Source: Paracyclopina nana
Taxonomy: Eukaryota > Arthropoda > Copepoda > Cyclopoida > Cyclopettidae
Length of the DNA: 64,000 nucleotides
Direction of reading: 5' to 3'
NCBI GenBank assembly: GCA_019096065.1
Contig: JAGUCH010000009.1
Location: forward strand, 5,900,001-5,964,000
Shown here: piece after piece, positions 9,681 through 18,596 of the stretch
How the letters are laid out: each line of letters begins with the position of its first letter
How positions within the stretch are numbered: position 1 is the stretch's first letter
Made by a program: the position numbers and the translations under genes
The notes under the pieces: generated by a model
What the model was told of the DNA's origin: nothing
The model's input: the letters and a program-made list of their open reading frames with translations, nothing else
The model's database searches: none

Positions 9681-10415
9681 CAGAGTCCGAATTGATGCCT
9701 CTATCGCACAGGCAGCGTCCATCGCAAATCTCCCATCTTGACATCAAGCTACCAAAAAAGCTTAAGGAAAAAAATTTGCCTGGTTAATTTTTTTCCAATT
9801 ATTGTTGTTACCAGCAGAGAAATAAACAGAGAACTATTTGGAAATTGAAACCTAACAAGGGATTTTCGGTTACCGGTAGAGAATAATAGTTCCCTTCCTC
9901 CTCAGCATAAGGAAAATCCCTGAGAGGTCGGGGAAAATTTCTAGAACCGAGCAACTTTTTTTCATCCGAGCGAAGCGATGACTCTTTGAATATAACATGG
10001 GCCACTCATACAATAAAGAATCCATTTTTCATCTGAACTCAGTTCAGCTACAGATAAAGAAAAGTGTAGGCCTGGTCAAGGCAAAAATTCCGTGTCGTTC
10101 TCAAGTTCAGCTTTGGCAACACTTTTTTGGCTTCTAAGATATCATCAAGAAACTCTCTTTCGTCTTATTGATAGTTTCTGTTTTTTACAGACAGCTCTAA
10201 TAGACAGATAGCTCTCAAATTGCAAATGAATTTGATTGGCCTAGACACTGAAATCTACCTAGGAAATGGGGCTAGGATATTTTACGAAGAAGTAAATCCT
10301 CTCGCAGAAAAATGGAGATAAAGTAGTTATTCCTTGGTTGTGATCTGATTTTATTTAGCTCTTTTTGTCCTCAAAGTATCTTAGCAAGGAAGCATGTTAG
10401 ATTTTAAGCTTGTTT
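9681..10415. other. 3' flank of single-domain LRAT-like gene 1
   Basis: No gene seen. From about 10198 the sequence is homologous to 12443 onward (GAATTTGATTGGCC...CTACCTAGGAAATGGG), marking the edge of the segmental duplication that created the two paralogues. Confidence 0.5.
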
Positions 10416-11006
10416 CTAAGAAAAGGAGCCAGAGCCAGAACTTCTTCCAGAGCTTGCGATGAAACCAGTGAAAGTGTCTTTTACTTTACGAACTCCTTTA
10501 TCGTACATGGCCTTTTTCAATTTCGGATCAATTGCATTAAGCAGCCATTCCACCCAATCTTGGCAATTTTTGTTGATGGGATCATACCTAGAGAGTGGCA
10601 ATTTAGAAATATTTTAAGATTGGTAACAAGAATGACATCTTTACTCTTTGCGATTGAAGCTATTTTTGGCAGCCAGATCCCTGAGCCTTTTTGGTGACAA
10701 CTGAGCCGTTCCCAATTCGATGACATATGTGAATACGTTTTTGGTGCTGCCAATATCCCAATTCCTCCAGCTTGGTTTGATTGGTACGGGTTTATCATTC
10801 TTTTCTTTGCGACCATTTATCTCATATAAGACTGCTCGATTGCCAAAATCGCAACCGATTGCCCAATGCTGGAGACATTGGAAATCCCTCAGAAATTTGG
10901 GGATAGTTTTGAGGGCCTCTGTCATCGACATAACCAGGTAAATCACAGTCTTACGTTCTTGTGGATCATATTCCTCTTCAAACGAAAATTCCTCCGTCTG
11001 GGCCAT
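10416..11006 (-). CDS. LRAT-like (papain-fold) protein, paralogue 1
   Basis: Two exons, complement(10416..10587, 10645..11006), give 177 aa, with donor AAAGA|GTAAAG and acceptor CTCTAG|GTATGA. No signal peptide is seen; the start MAQTEEF matches the paralogue start. The core segments are QHWAIGCDFGNRAVLYE (residues ~46-62) and YDPINKNCQDWVEWLL (~122-137). A His in an HWAI segment followed by Tyr-x5-Asn-Cys is the layout of LRAT/HRASLS-type lipid acyltransferases and phospholipases within the NlpC/P60 fold. That assignment is inferred from the motif; overall similarity to known members is not obvious, and the insert after YE is unlike them. The C-terminus is Ser/Gly-rich. It is probably a lineage-specific family, and the substrate is unknown. 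Confidence 0.7.
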
Positions 11007-11320
11007 TTCTATTGCAAATCCAAAATGATCTAAAGTTTTAGTGAAGTTGAATAACTTATATAGGCTGATATATGCTGATAAGTTTCAGTGAAGCTGTTAG
11101 CTGATAAGCTTCTTGCCTTCTTCTGCGTTTTATCAATGCACAATGCAAACCGACTAACTGGGAGTAACTGTCTGACCGAACGGTTAGATTCCGCGTAAAC
11201 TGCGTGCAGTGATTGGCTGTTGGCGTCAGCTTCTGATTGGTCAAAAGAAGCGCAATATGAATTGAGTCAATTGCTGAAAAAAGGAGCAATAACTGGCAAG
11301 AATTTTTGTAGTAATCAAGA
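11007..11320. other. 5' flank of LRAT-like paralogue 1
   Basis: Probable promoter region. It shares GATCTAAAGTTTTAGT and CTGATAAGCTTCTTG...TTTTATCAATGCA with the 5' flank of paralogue 2 (13262-13400) and, more weakly, with that of the two-domain gene. No coding region. Confidence 0.4.
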
Positions 11321-11489
11321 GGGCGTTCTCATATCGCAGTTTGGACTAACCAAAACTGGTTTTAGCTAAACCACGCCAATTCTGGTTAAACTAAACACTA
11401 CAAGAATACTGACTTTTGTCCGGACAAATGTCAGTTTGGTCTAACCAGTATCAGTTTTGGTTAAACTAAAATGCAATATGAGAACGCCC
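11321..11489. mobile_element. 169-bp MITE (GGGCGTTCTCATAT ends), copy 1
   Basis: Terminal inverted repeats GGGCGTTCTCATAT and ATATGAGAACGCCC enclose repeated GTTTAGCTAAAC / GGTTAAACTAAA motifs. It lies upstream of LRAT-like paralogue 1; a related copy sits at the same relative place upstream of paralogue 2 (13407-13579). No transposase is encoded. Confidence 0.8.
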
Positions 11490-11734
11490 TAATTGTGGCA
11501 GCTGACGTCACCTGCGATATTATATTGAGACACCCCATTTTTCTCCCGTTCAAAGTCCAGTCTTTTTCCCCCTCATGTTTTTTCCCTCACTCGATCACTG
11601 CGTGCTCTCATGATGGAAACTGCCATAGAAGCTACAACTAGTTTTCTTGTATAGTAAATTTGCTCTCTATGTGCACTCGTGTGGAAGATCGCAATGATAA
11701 TATACACCACTTTACTTAGTAGAGAGTAATATTT

Positions 11735-11935
11735 TATGATCAAAATATCGAGCGATATTATGCTGATATTTGCAAATATCAGGTACTTCCAAAATACTTT
11801 TTTAGATTTTCTCATCGGATTCGGTCTTTTGGTACCAAAAGCCATCCTACAACGGTATCTAATTTCTCAGTTTCTCAGTATTTCGCTCCGATATTTTGTC
11901 GAAATATCAGATATTATGAGCAGGTGAACCATGCC
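11735..11935. mobile_element. MITE with GGTTCACCTGC ends, inverted copy
   Basis: Inverse orientation to the copy at 6561. It shares GATCAAAATATCGAGCGATA, the Gln/Phe-like TCTCATCGGATTCGG stretch and the end GCAGGTGAACCATGCC. The left end lacks the full terminal repeat and appears truncated. Confidence 0.6.
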
Positions 11936-12015
11936 TTATTCTTACGAGATACTGCAACAGTATCTTGGTAATTTCATGAAACTTTTATGCTAGTCCAAGT
12001 TTTAGACGAGATATT

Positions 12016-12407
12016 AGGTGGATCCCACAACATTAGGCAGCTAAGCTTAAGCAAAGGCAAAGTAACTTTGATTGCGAATTTCTCAGCAACCTCTCAACTG
12101 ATTCGAACCAAAATTGGTAGGATTCATCAGAGTTGCCTCATAATTGTTCATGCCTAATTCAGTCCAAATCCGAGGTTACATTCAAAAGATTGGTTTTAAG
12201 CAAAGCAAAGCTGGGTTAAGCAAAGGGAAATTGGATACCACTTAGCAGCCTCGGATTTGCACTAAATTTGACAGCAACAATTATAAGGCAACTCTGATGA
12301 ATCCAACCAATTTTGGTTCGAATCAGATGAGAAGTTGCTGAGAAATATGCAATCAAAGTTACCTTGCTTTGCTTAAGCTTAGCTGCCTAATGTTGTGGGA
12401 TCCACCT
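12016..12407. mobile_element. 392-bp fold-back element
   Basis: Long inverted arms (about 12016-12190 and 12240-12407) start AGGTGGATCCCACAACATTA and end with its reverse complement. ATT occurs on both sides (12013-12015 and 12408-12410), consistent with a 3-bp target duplication. The arms have scattered mismatches. No protein is encoded. Confidence 0.8.
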
Positions 12408-12649
12408 ATTGCCATAGTGTTTTCCAAAAACATGAGGTGGGGTAGCTCTCAAAGTGAAAATGAATTTGATTGGCCGAGGCACTCAAATCTACCTAGGAAA
12501 TGGGACTAGGATATTTTACGAAGAAGTAAAGCCTTTCGAACAAAAATGGAGATAAAGTACTTATTCCTTGATTGAGATCTGATTTTATTTAGCACTTTTT
12601 GTCCTCAAAGTATCTTAGCAAGGAAGCATATTTGATTTAAAGCTTGTTT

Positions 12650-13243
12650 CTAAGAAAAGGAGGCAGAATTTCTGACGACATAACCTATGAAAGTGTCAGA
12701 AACTTTACAAAATCCCTTTTTAAGCAAGGTCTCTTTCAATTCTGGATCAATTTTTGCAAGCAGCCATTCCGCCCAATGTTGGCAATTTTGGTCAACGAAG
12801 TCGTACCTAAAGAGTGGCAATTGAGCAATATTTTAAGATTGATAAGGAGAATCACATCCTCACTTTTCTTCATTCAAAGGATTTCTGGCAGCCAGATCCC
12901 TGAGCCTTTTTGGTGACAACCGAGTCTTCCCCAATTCGATGAAATACGAGAATTCGCCTTTGGTACTGCCCTTTTCCCAGTTTCTCCAGGTTGGTTGCAT
13001 TGGTTTGGGTTCACCACCCTTTTTTTCTTTGCCACCAAACATCTCATATATGACTGCTCGGTTGCCAAAATCGCAACCGATTGCCCAATGCTGGAGATTT
13101 GGATCTGCCGAGTTATAGGCTTCTACTGGCTTTGTAAGCAGGTAAATCACAGTCTCACGATATTTTTCATCATATTCCTCTCTAAAATCGGGGCCACCTA
13201 GAGCAAGGCAAGTAGAATTGCTTGAGGAAATATTCTGGCCCAT
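12650..13243 (-). CDS. LRAT-like (papain-fold) protein, paralogue 2
   Basis: Two exons, complement(12650..12806, 12864..13243), with a 57-bp intron, give 178 aa. The ATG at 13243 is chosen because it aligns with the start of paralogue 1 (ATTTCTATNGCAAAT just upstream in both); an in-frame upstream ATG exists at 13396 but lies in the shared non-coding flank. Core segments are LQHWAIGCDFGNRAVIYE and YDFVDQNCQHWAEWLL, again giving a His...Asn-Cys pair. It differs from paralogue 1 in a longer Ser/Asn-rich N-terminus and a Cys in the C-terminal tail. Function is inferred as for paralogue 1. Confidence 0.7.
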
Positions 13244-13406
13244 TTCTATGGCAAATTCAAACTGATCTAAAGTTTTAGTCAAGTTAAATCTTATTTGGGC
13301 TGTTTTAAAAGCTGATAAGATTTTTGTGAAGTTGCAGTATATGTTGCTTTTACGTATAAGCTGATAAGCTTCTTGTCTTCTTCTGGGTTTTATCAATGCA
13401 ATATTT

Positions 13407-13579
13407 AGGCCGTTCTCTTATTTCAGTTTGGTCTAACCTAAACTGATTTTAGCTAAACCAAACTGATTCTGGCCAAACTAAACACTACAAGAATGCTGAC
13501 TTTTGTCCCGGATAAAGTCAGTTTGGCCTAACCAGTAACAGTTTTTTAGTTAAACTAAAATGGGAGATGAGAACGACCT
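13407..13579. mobile_element. ~173-bp MITE (AGGCCGTTCTC ends), copy 2
   Basis: The ends AGGCCGTTCTC and GAGAACGACCT, with inner GTTTTAGCTAAACC...CAAACTAAACACTACAAGAA, match the copy at 11321. It is bounded by TA on both sides, as expected of mariner-like MITEs. Its position upstream of LRAT-like paralogue 2 parallels copy 1. Confidence 0.75.
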
Positions 13580-15360
13580 AATACTGATAACAACGAGAGC
13601 GAGCTGCAACCTCAAGAAAAAATGTGTAATTTATACTAGCATATTTATGCGTGATTTAAAATTGCTAGCAAAAGCGCCATCTATTGCAATGACACCGTAG
13701 TATTTAGGAGAGACTGTTGAGTGTTGAGCTCTTGTGTTGCCAAGATGCGCGCGCGCGATTGACCGCATGGTTTTACCTGCTAGGGAGCAATCTTTTTTAA
13801 GGCCAATTTGATCACTAAGTCAAGATGATCTATACTAATAAGGTGAGCTCTTACGGCAGCTGTACTGTTACTAATCGAGTGACTACGCTGTGGTAAGCTT
13901 CAAGACGAAATTTTAAGGTAGATCTGTGGATTTTCATTATAGTTTTTGCAGTGGAAATCATATTTAATGCCAAAATCTCTTTTAAAAAGCCAGTAATTGT
14001 GATGGGCTAATTTTATTTTGGATTTGTCTGGTAGCGCTTGTGGGCATGTGAAAGGAGTACTCGCCGGCGCACAAGTTAAGCCAGATTTGCAGTTTGAATT
14101 TCCCGCATTTTTTTTATGTTCTAGCGCAACTGCAGCGCCAACTAGGTGAGGACGAAAAAGCTTAATTTAGTTTCGTGATTAAATATGACTTAGTTCCGTC
14201 AGGATTGCTCGTTAGAGATAGCCCTGCACTAAATTAATCCATTTTTAGCATTTATAAGTGGTAGTGAGACTCTTAACCATTACGAAGCTAACAAAATGTC
14301 AATGCTGTCAGCATTGTTTCATTTCAACTTGATTGAAGGGCGGCCCTCCACATTTTGCTGTGACCTATCTCGCTCCCCAGGAAACTGGACCAGGAAAACC
14401 TGCAAGAAAATCGACCAGGAAGTAAATATGGCTCAGATCAAGAATAAAAAAAATCACATGTAACTCCTAGCCTACCAATGTGACGCATTTCTTTTTTATT
14501 CAAGATATATCATATATATCCGTAGGCCCGCCCTCACCTGTCCATAAGTGGACGCCTTTACAAAGTTTGACGATTTTCAAAAAAATACATTTTTGACCAA
14601 TTTGAAGAAAATTAGTCGAGGGTGATTTTTTAAAACCAAAAAAGCAGTAGCTTCTTCATGGGAAATACTAGCTGTAGATGAACGGCGCATTAGTAGACTT
14701 AAAAAATATCGTCGCAGCAAATCCATTAATTATCAGCTTTTTTTCATGTAGTGTAAAGCATATAAATGGTTTTTTTAGCGCCCCAATGATGCGTGCAAAT
14801 GCAGCATGTCATTCCAGCCAAATTCATCTGTGGATTATTCGGTGGGGAAAGAATGCTGAGCTAATCTGCTTTTGTCAACTCGCGATTGACATTTTAATCT
14901 CTGCGCTGAATAATCTGGAAAAAATGCGTGTACTACTTGAAAAACGTGGACAAGTCCACTGATTTTCATCTAGAATAAATCTGTCAATTTGAATGTATAG
15001 ACCTGAAAGAGAAAAAACCGAATAAAAAATACTGACATCTCTTTTCTCCGTCCGGTCGGGATCTTGACAAGTGTCATAAATATTCCGCGAAAATAATGGG
15101 GTTTGATTGAAAAGAGCCAAGAAAAGTTGATGACAGTTTCTTGCTATTTTTTGAATGGATTACAGTGATTTTTCACCATAAATCTCACACCTTTTGGTAT
15201 TTAAAAATCAATCATGGAACGTTGACACATTTTTAGCATGGTAATATAATAAGAAGTGCATCCCCACCAGCAAAATATTCAATGAGGGCTTTTTGACAAA
15301 TCTACATAATACATAATACAGCAATCCATCACAACACCAAAATAGTGGACAGAGTCCCTT
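13580..15360. other. Non-coding stretch
   Basis: No supportable gene. It includes a (CG)n-like GCGCGCGCG near 13748, a GC-richer patch around 14040-14150, and a right-type element end GTAGATGAACGGCGCATTAG near 14674. AT-rich otherwise. Confidence 0.4.
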
Positions 15361-15536
15361 AAAGCGGCGTTCATCTACTTTTTTAATTGTTATTACAATT
15401 CTATGAAATTCAGAAAACTGGGAAATTTTTAATTTAAAAAGAGCTTTTTTTTAAAAAATCTAAACCTGCTTTTTGAATTGAATTTTGGACAAAATGTTGA
15501 TTAAAAATAATGTAGCTGTAGATGAACGCCACATTA
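15361..15536. mobile_element. Short TIR element, GTTCATCTAC family
   Basis: Left end AAAGCGGCGTTCATCTAC and right end GTAGATGAACGCCACATTA. The interior is T- and A-rich with TTCAGAAAACTGGG, a remnant of the family hairpin. Confidence 0.65.
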
Positions 15537-15938
15537 TGTGAGAACCTACCTTTCCCATTATATTCGATGTGTAAGCAGATTATCGAAAAATGAAATGATT
15601 TAAATTCTAAACGATGAATAAATTGAGGGGGATTTTCATAATTGTTGCACATCATCATCGTTATTGTAATTGGACACTGAGAAAATGTGACAGTGGCAGA
15701 GCTTTGAAGTGTCCATCATCATTGTGCAAATGTTTACCTTTTTTAATGCTTTAAAAAAAATTCAAAGCCATTTGACGACAAGACTGATGATTGTTGCTAT
15801 ACATAAGAGAAAGCAGGAATTTTTCCCAGAGCTTTGTTGCATTTTAGCACAGTGGTCAGATTACACACAAAAGGGGACCTTCTGAAGCATGAACAAAAAA
15901 AGCAGAAAAATGAAACAGGAACCATCAATCTGAATTTC

Positions 15939-16054
15939 GAGGCCCCGCTCAGCTGCAAAAAATTTGAATTTTTGAATTTTGAATTTTTCGATTCAATTGG
16001 ATATTTCTGGGGAAAATAAAGGTTTTTTTAATGCCAGCAGATGAACGGGGCCTC
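15939..16054. mobile_element. 116-bp TIR element, GTTCATCTAC family
   Basis: GAGGCCCCGCTCAGCTGC at left and GCAGATGAACGGGGCCTC at right form inverted ends around a Phe/Asn-rich TTGAATTT repeat. No coding content. Confidence 0.6.
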
Positions 16055-16437
16055 ACTTTTTTCCAAGAGCCAAAAAGGACTCTTTTTTTTATTGCCAATT
16101 ATCACCTAGGACAATCTGGTCAAGCTGAGCCAGTTTCAGGTATTTGTGCACTAAAAAGCTGTCAGCTACAAATCTGCAGCAGCTTCGAAGTTTGTTTACA
16201 TTAATAAAAGTCAACTCTCCTGCTGTTTCTTTGGCAATGGATTGCATCTGTCAATTGTTTATGGCTCTTTTTGTTTTCTGCTCATTTGTTTGCAGCATGC
16301 AAATAAGGGCCATTTCAATGGACATTTTACACTTCATTGGTTTTAGAGTCAACAGTTTCCGCCTACTTTATTACCATACTACTCTGCTCTATATTTAAAA
16401 ATTAGGGATTAGCCTTTCCATGCCGATAAGGGTACAC

Positions 16438-16576
16438 AGTGCCCCGTTCATCTATGCAAAATTATGAGAAAAAAAGCTCAATCTTCACTTTTTCATATTT
16501 TTAATTTTTATCCAAAACTGGGAAATGTTGATGTTTTTAAAAAAAATGCTAAATTGTAGGGAAAATGAACGGGAAA
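16438..16576. mobile_element. Short TIR element, GTTCATCTAC family
   Basis: It starts AGTGCCCCGTTCATCTATGC and has a weaker right end AAAATGAACGGGAAAT. It shares CAAAATTATG just inside the left end with the next element at 16619. Confidence 0.5.
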
Positions 16577-16618
16577 TATCAAGAAAATGTTAGATTTTAC
16601 TTTTTTTAACTATATTTT

Positions 16619-16776
16619 TAGTGCCGCGTTCATCTATACAAAATTATGGAAAAATTGGACCAAAAACTTTTTATTAGGAATTTGGACAAAAAAATTAGAT
16701 TTATCTTTTTTGTGTTTATTTAAGAAGTGTGATAAATGCATGAAATGTCATGGGAGAGTAGATGAACACCACATGA
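16619..16776. mobile_element. Short TIR element, GTTCATCTAC family
   Basis: Left end TAGTGCCGCGTTCATCTATAC and right end GTAGATGAACACCACATGA. The interior is A/T-rich and non-coding. Confidence 0.6.
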
Positions 16777-17010
16777 GTCCATCATAATGCGGCAGATGCA
16801 TTTAAAACTGCTCTGGACCCAAAAGTGCCTCTTTTTTAAGCATTTCTGATAATCTGTCATTGTCCCCTCCACTTTTACACAAAGCAAAGTATGCTACTAC
16901 ACAAGTACTTGTAAATGAAATTCTAAGGAAAACTAGTGAAAAAATACAAGAATTTTGAAACAATTAATCTGAAAAAAAGGATCGACTTCGAGTCAACTTT
17001 GACTTGAATA

Positions 17011-17251
17011 TGTTATGTTTTTATAACTTTCACCATTCATGGCGCTAGCGCGTCGTCCTTCAGTAATATAGTAGTATAGTAGCATAGTACGAGCCGCGCT
17101 GCCTAACCACACTTTCACCTAGCAGGATGTACAATGCGATTTCACCTTGACAGTACATTGTATATACAGTGCTTGGTTGAGAAATAAACTCAGTTGTGGC
17201 TTTGTACGAGAGAAGTCAAGTTCCATAATGTAGACACCAAAATTCTCAACA
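17011..17251 (+). repeat. 5' LTR
   Basis: 241 bp, begins TGTTATG and ends TCTCAACA. Identical to the 3' LTR. Contains AATAAA near 17186, a likely polyadenylation signal within the repeat. Confidence 0.93.
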
Positions 17252-17436
17252 ACTGGTGGCAGCTCACTTACCTGCAGCCCTGGAGGGAATGAGAAGTGAG
17301 TGATGCTGAGTCCTATTTAAATGGCTGATAGTGAGGACGAATTTTACGAAGAGGCTTCATCAGAGGGAACAATTCCACCTACTGCTCCACCACAAGAGGA
17401 TAACACAGGTCATTTCCTCAACAATGTCTGTTCACT

Positions 17437-18453
17437 ATGGCTCAGCGTAATATCAAGGCAATTGATGTACCCGAATTTAGTGGGGACCCGGCAGCTGACA
17501 AGCTGCAAGCACGAGCATGGGCTAGGAGGATCGACGATTTAAGAGCCCTTGCCAACGAAAACATCCCAGCTGGACAGCCGCAAAGATGGACGGACGAAAT
17601 GACAGCCATGTACGCTGCCATGGCACTCAAAGCCAAGGCAGCACAATGGTATAACACCCTAAAGGAAGAGGGATTTGCTCCTAAAAAGTGGAGTGGAGTA
17701 TCTGGTCTGAAGAAGGAGTTCCTGGATCATTGGCACCATGAGGCCACTTTAGCCGAACAGTCCGCAATCGAGGACAGCCTGGTGCAGGAGGCATCAGAAT
17801 CCGTGCGGGATTTCTATGACCGTGTAAAAACTGGAGTCATGACCCTAATGGAAACTTTCATCGTCCTTGGTGAGGGCGAGTATGCCACAAATGATGCTGC
17901 CGTAGAAATGTGCAAGAGGAGCGCATATGTGTTCGCATGCCGGCGAAAGTTCATTCAAGGTCTGTTACCTGCCATCAAGAAGCAGGTGATCGTGCATGAC
18001 ATCACGGACCTTAAGGCAATCTTAAAGGTTGCTAAGCGTGTAGAGGCCTCATTGTCAAGTGAAAAGAAAGCCACCGTACCAGTCCCTGAAGTCCATGCTG
18101 TTGAGCAAGCCGACAGTGCTCAGGAGAGCAATCCTCACAACCAGCCTCTGACACTAGGAGCACTTGTGAATCTCATCAATGGAAGTGGAGCGCGAGGACA
18201 AGCGCAAGGACAAGTGCAAGGACAAGCCCGAGGACAAGTGCGGGGTCCTGCAAGTGGACAGTTCCGAGCCAACATGGTCTGCTGGTATTGCACCAAGAAG
18301 AATCATAGTGAGGCTGAGTGCTTTTCCAGGCAAGCAGATGCTGCTAAGGGCATGTACAACCCAAGGCCTGGCAGTAAAAGAGCAACAGAGCAGGAGGCAA
18401 ATAAGGTCAATGAAGTTCGTGCCTCCTACCATTCCAACCCTTTAAACTGGTAA
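17437..18453 (+). CDS. gag: LTR element gag region
   Basis: Encodes a capsid-like protein of about 338 residues. A retrotransposon gag helical region is followed by Gln/Gly-Gln repeats (ARGQAQGQVQGQ...) and one CCHC zinc knuckle, CWYCTKKNHSEAEC, near residue 280. This is typical of Ty3/gypsy nucleocapsids. It belongs to the element at 17011-22662 and is not a host gene. Confidence 0.85.
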   Translation: MAQRNIKAIDVPEFSGDPAADKLQARAWARRIDDLRALANENIPAGQPQRWTDEMTAMYAAMALKAKAAQWYNTLKEEGFAPKKWSGVSGLKKEFLDHWHHEATLAEQSAIEDSLVQEASESVRDFYDRVKTGVMTLMETFIVLGEGEYATNDAAVEMCKRSAYVFACRRKFIQGLLPAIKKQVIVHDITDLKAILKVAKRVEASLSSEKKATVPVPEVHAVEQADSAQESNPHNQPLTLGALVNLINGSGARGQAQGQVQGQARGQVRGPASGQFRANMVCWYCTKKNHSEAECFSRQADAAKGMYNPRPGSKRATEQEANKVNEVRASYHSNPLNW

Positions 18454-18596
18454 ACGACCAGGGTGGGCTCCACACCACTGGTCGTTGCAAGGTCGTTGAG
18501 CTTTTTCACGCAATCACAAGTTTCAGCCTGCTATCCTCGAATGAGAATACCAAACGACCTTTTGTATCAATCCACAGCCTTGGAGCCACCTTTGAA

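Larger units (their letters stand above)
10198..13400 (-). repeat. ~1 kb segmental duplication carrying LRAT-like genes
   Basis: Blocks 10198-11160 and 12443-13400 align across the 3' flank, both exons, the 57-bp intron and the 5' flank. Between them lie two young-looking elements (11321-11489 and 12016-12407). The duplication explains the paired paralogues. Confidence 0.7.

Noticed and set aside
13243-13396. In-frame N-terminal extension of LRAT-like paralogue 2
   Set aside because: The extension lies in a 5' flank shared with paralogue 1, where it is not open in the same way; the aligned ATG at 13243 is preferred.
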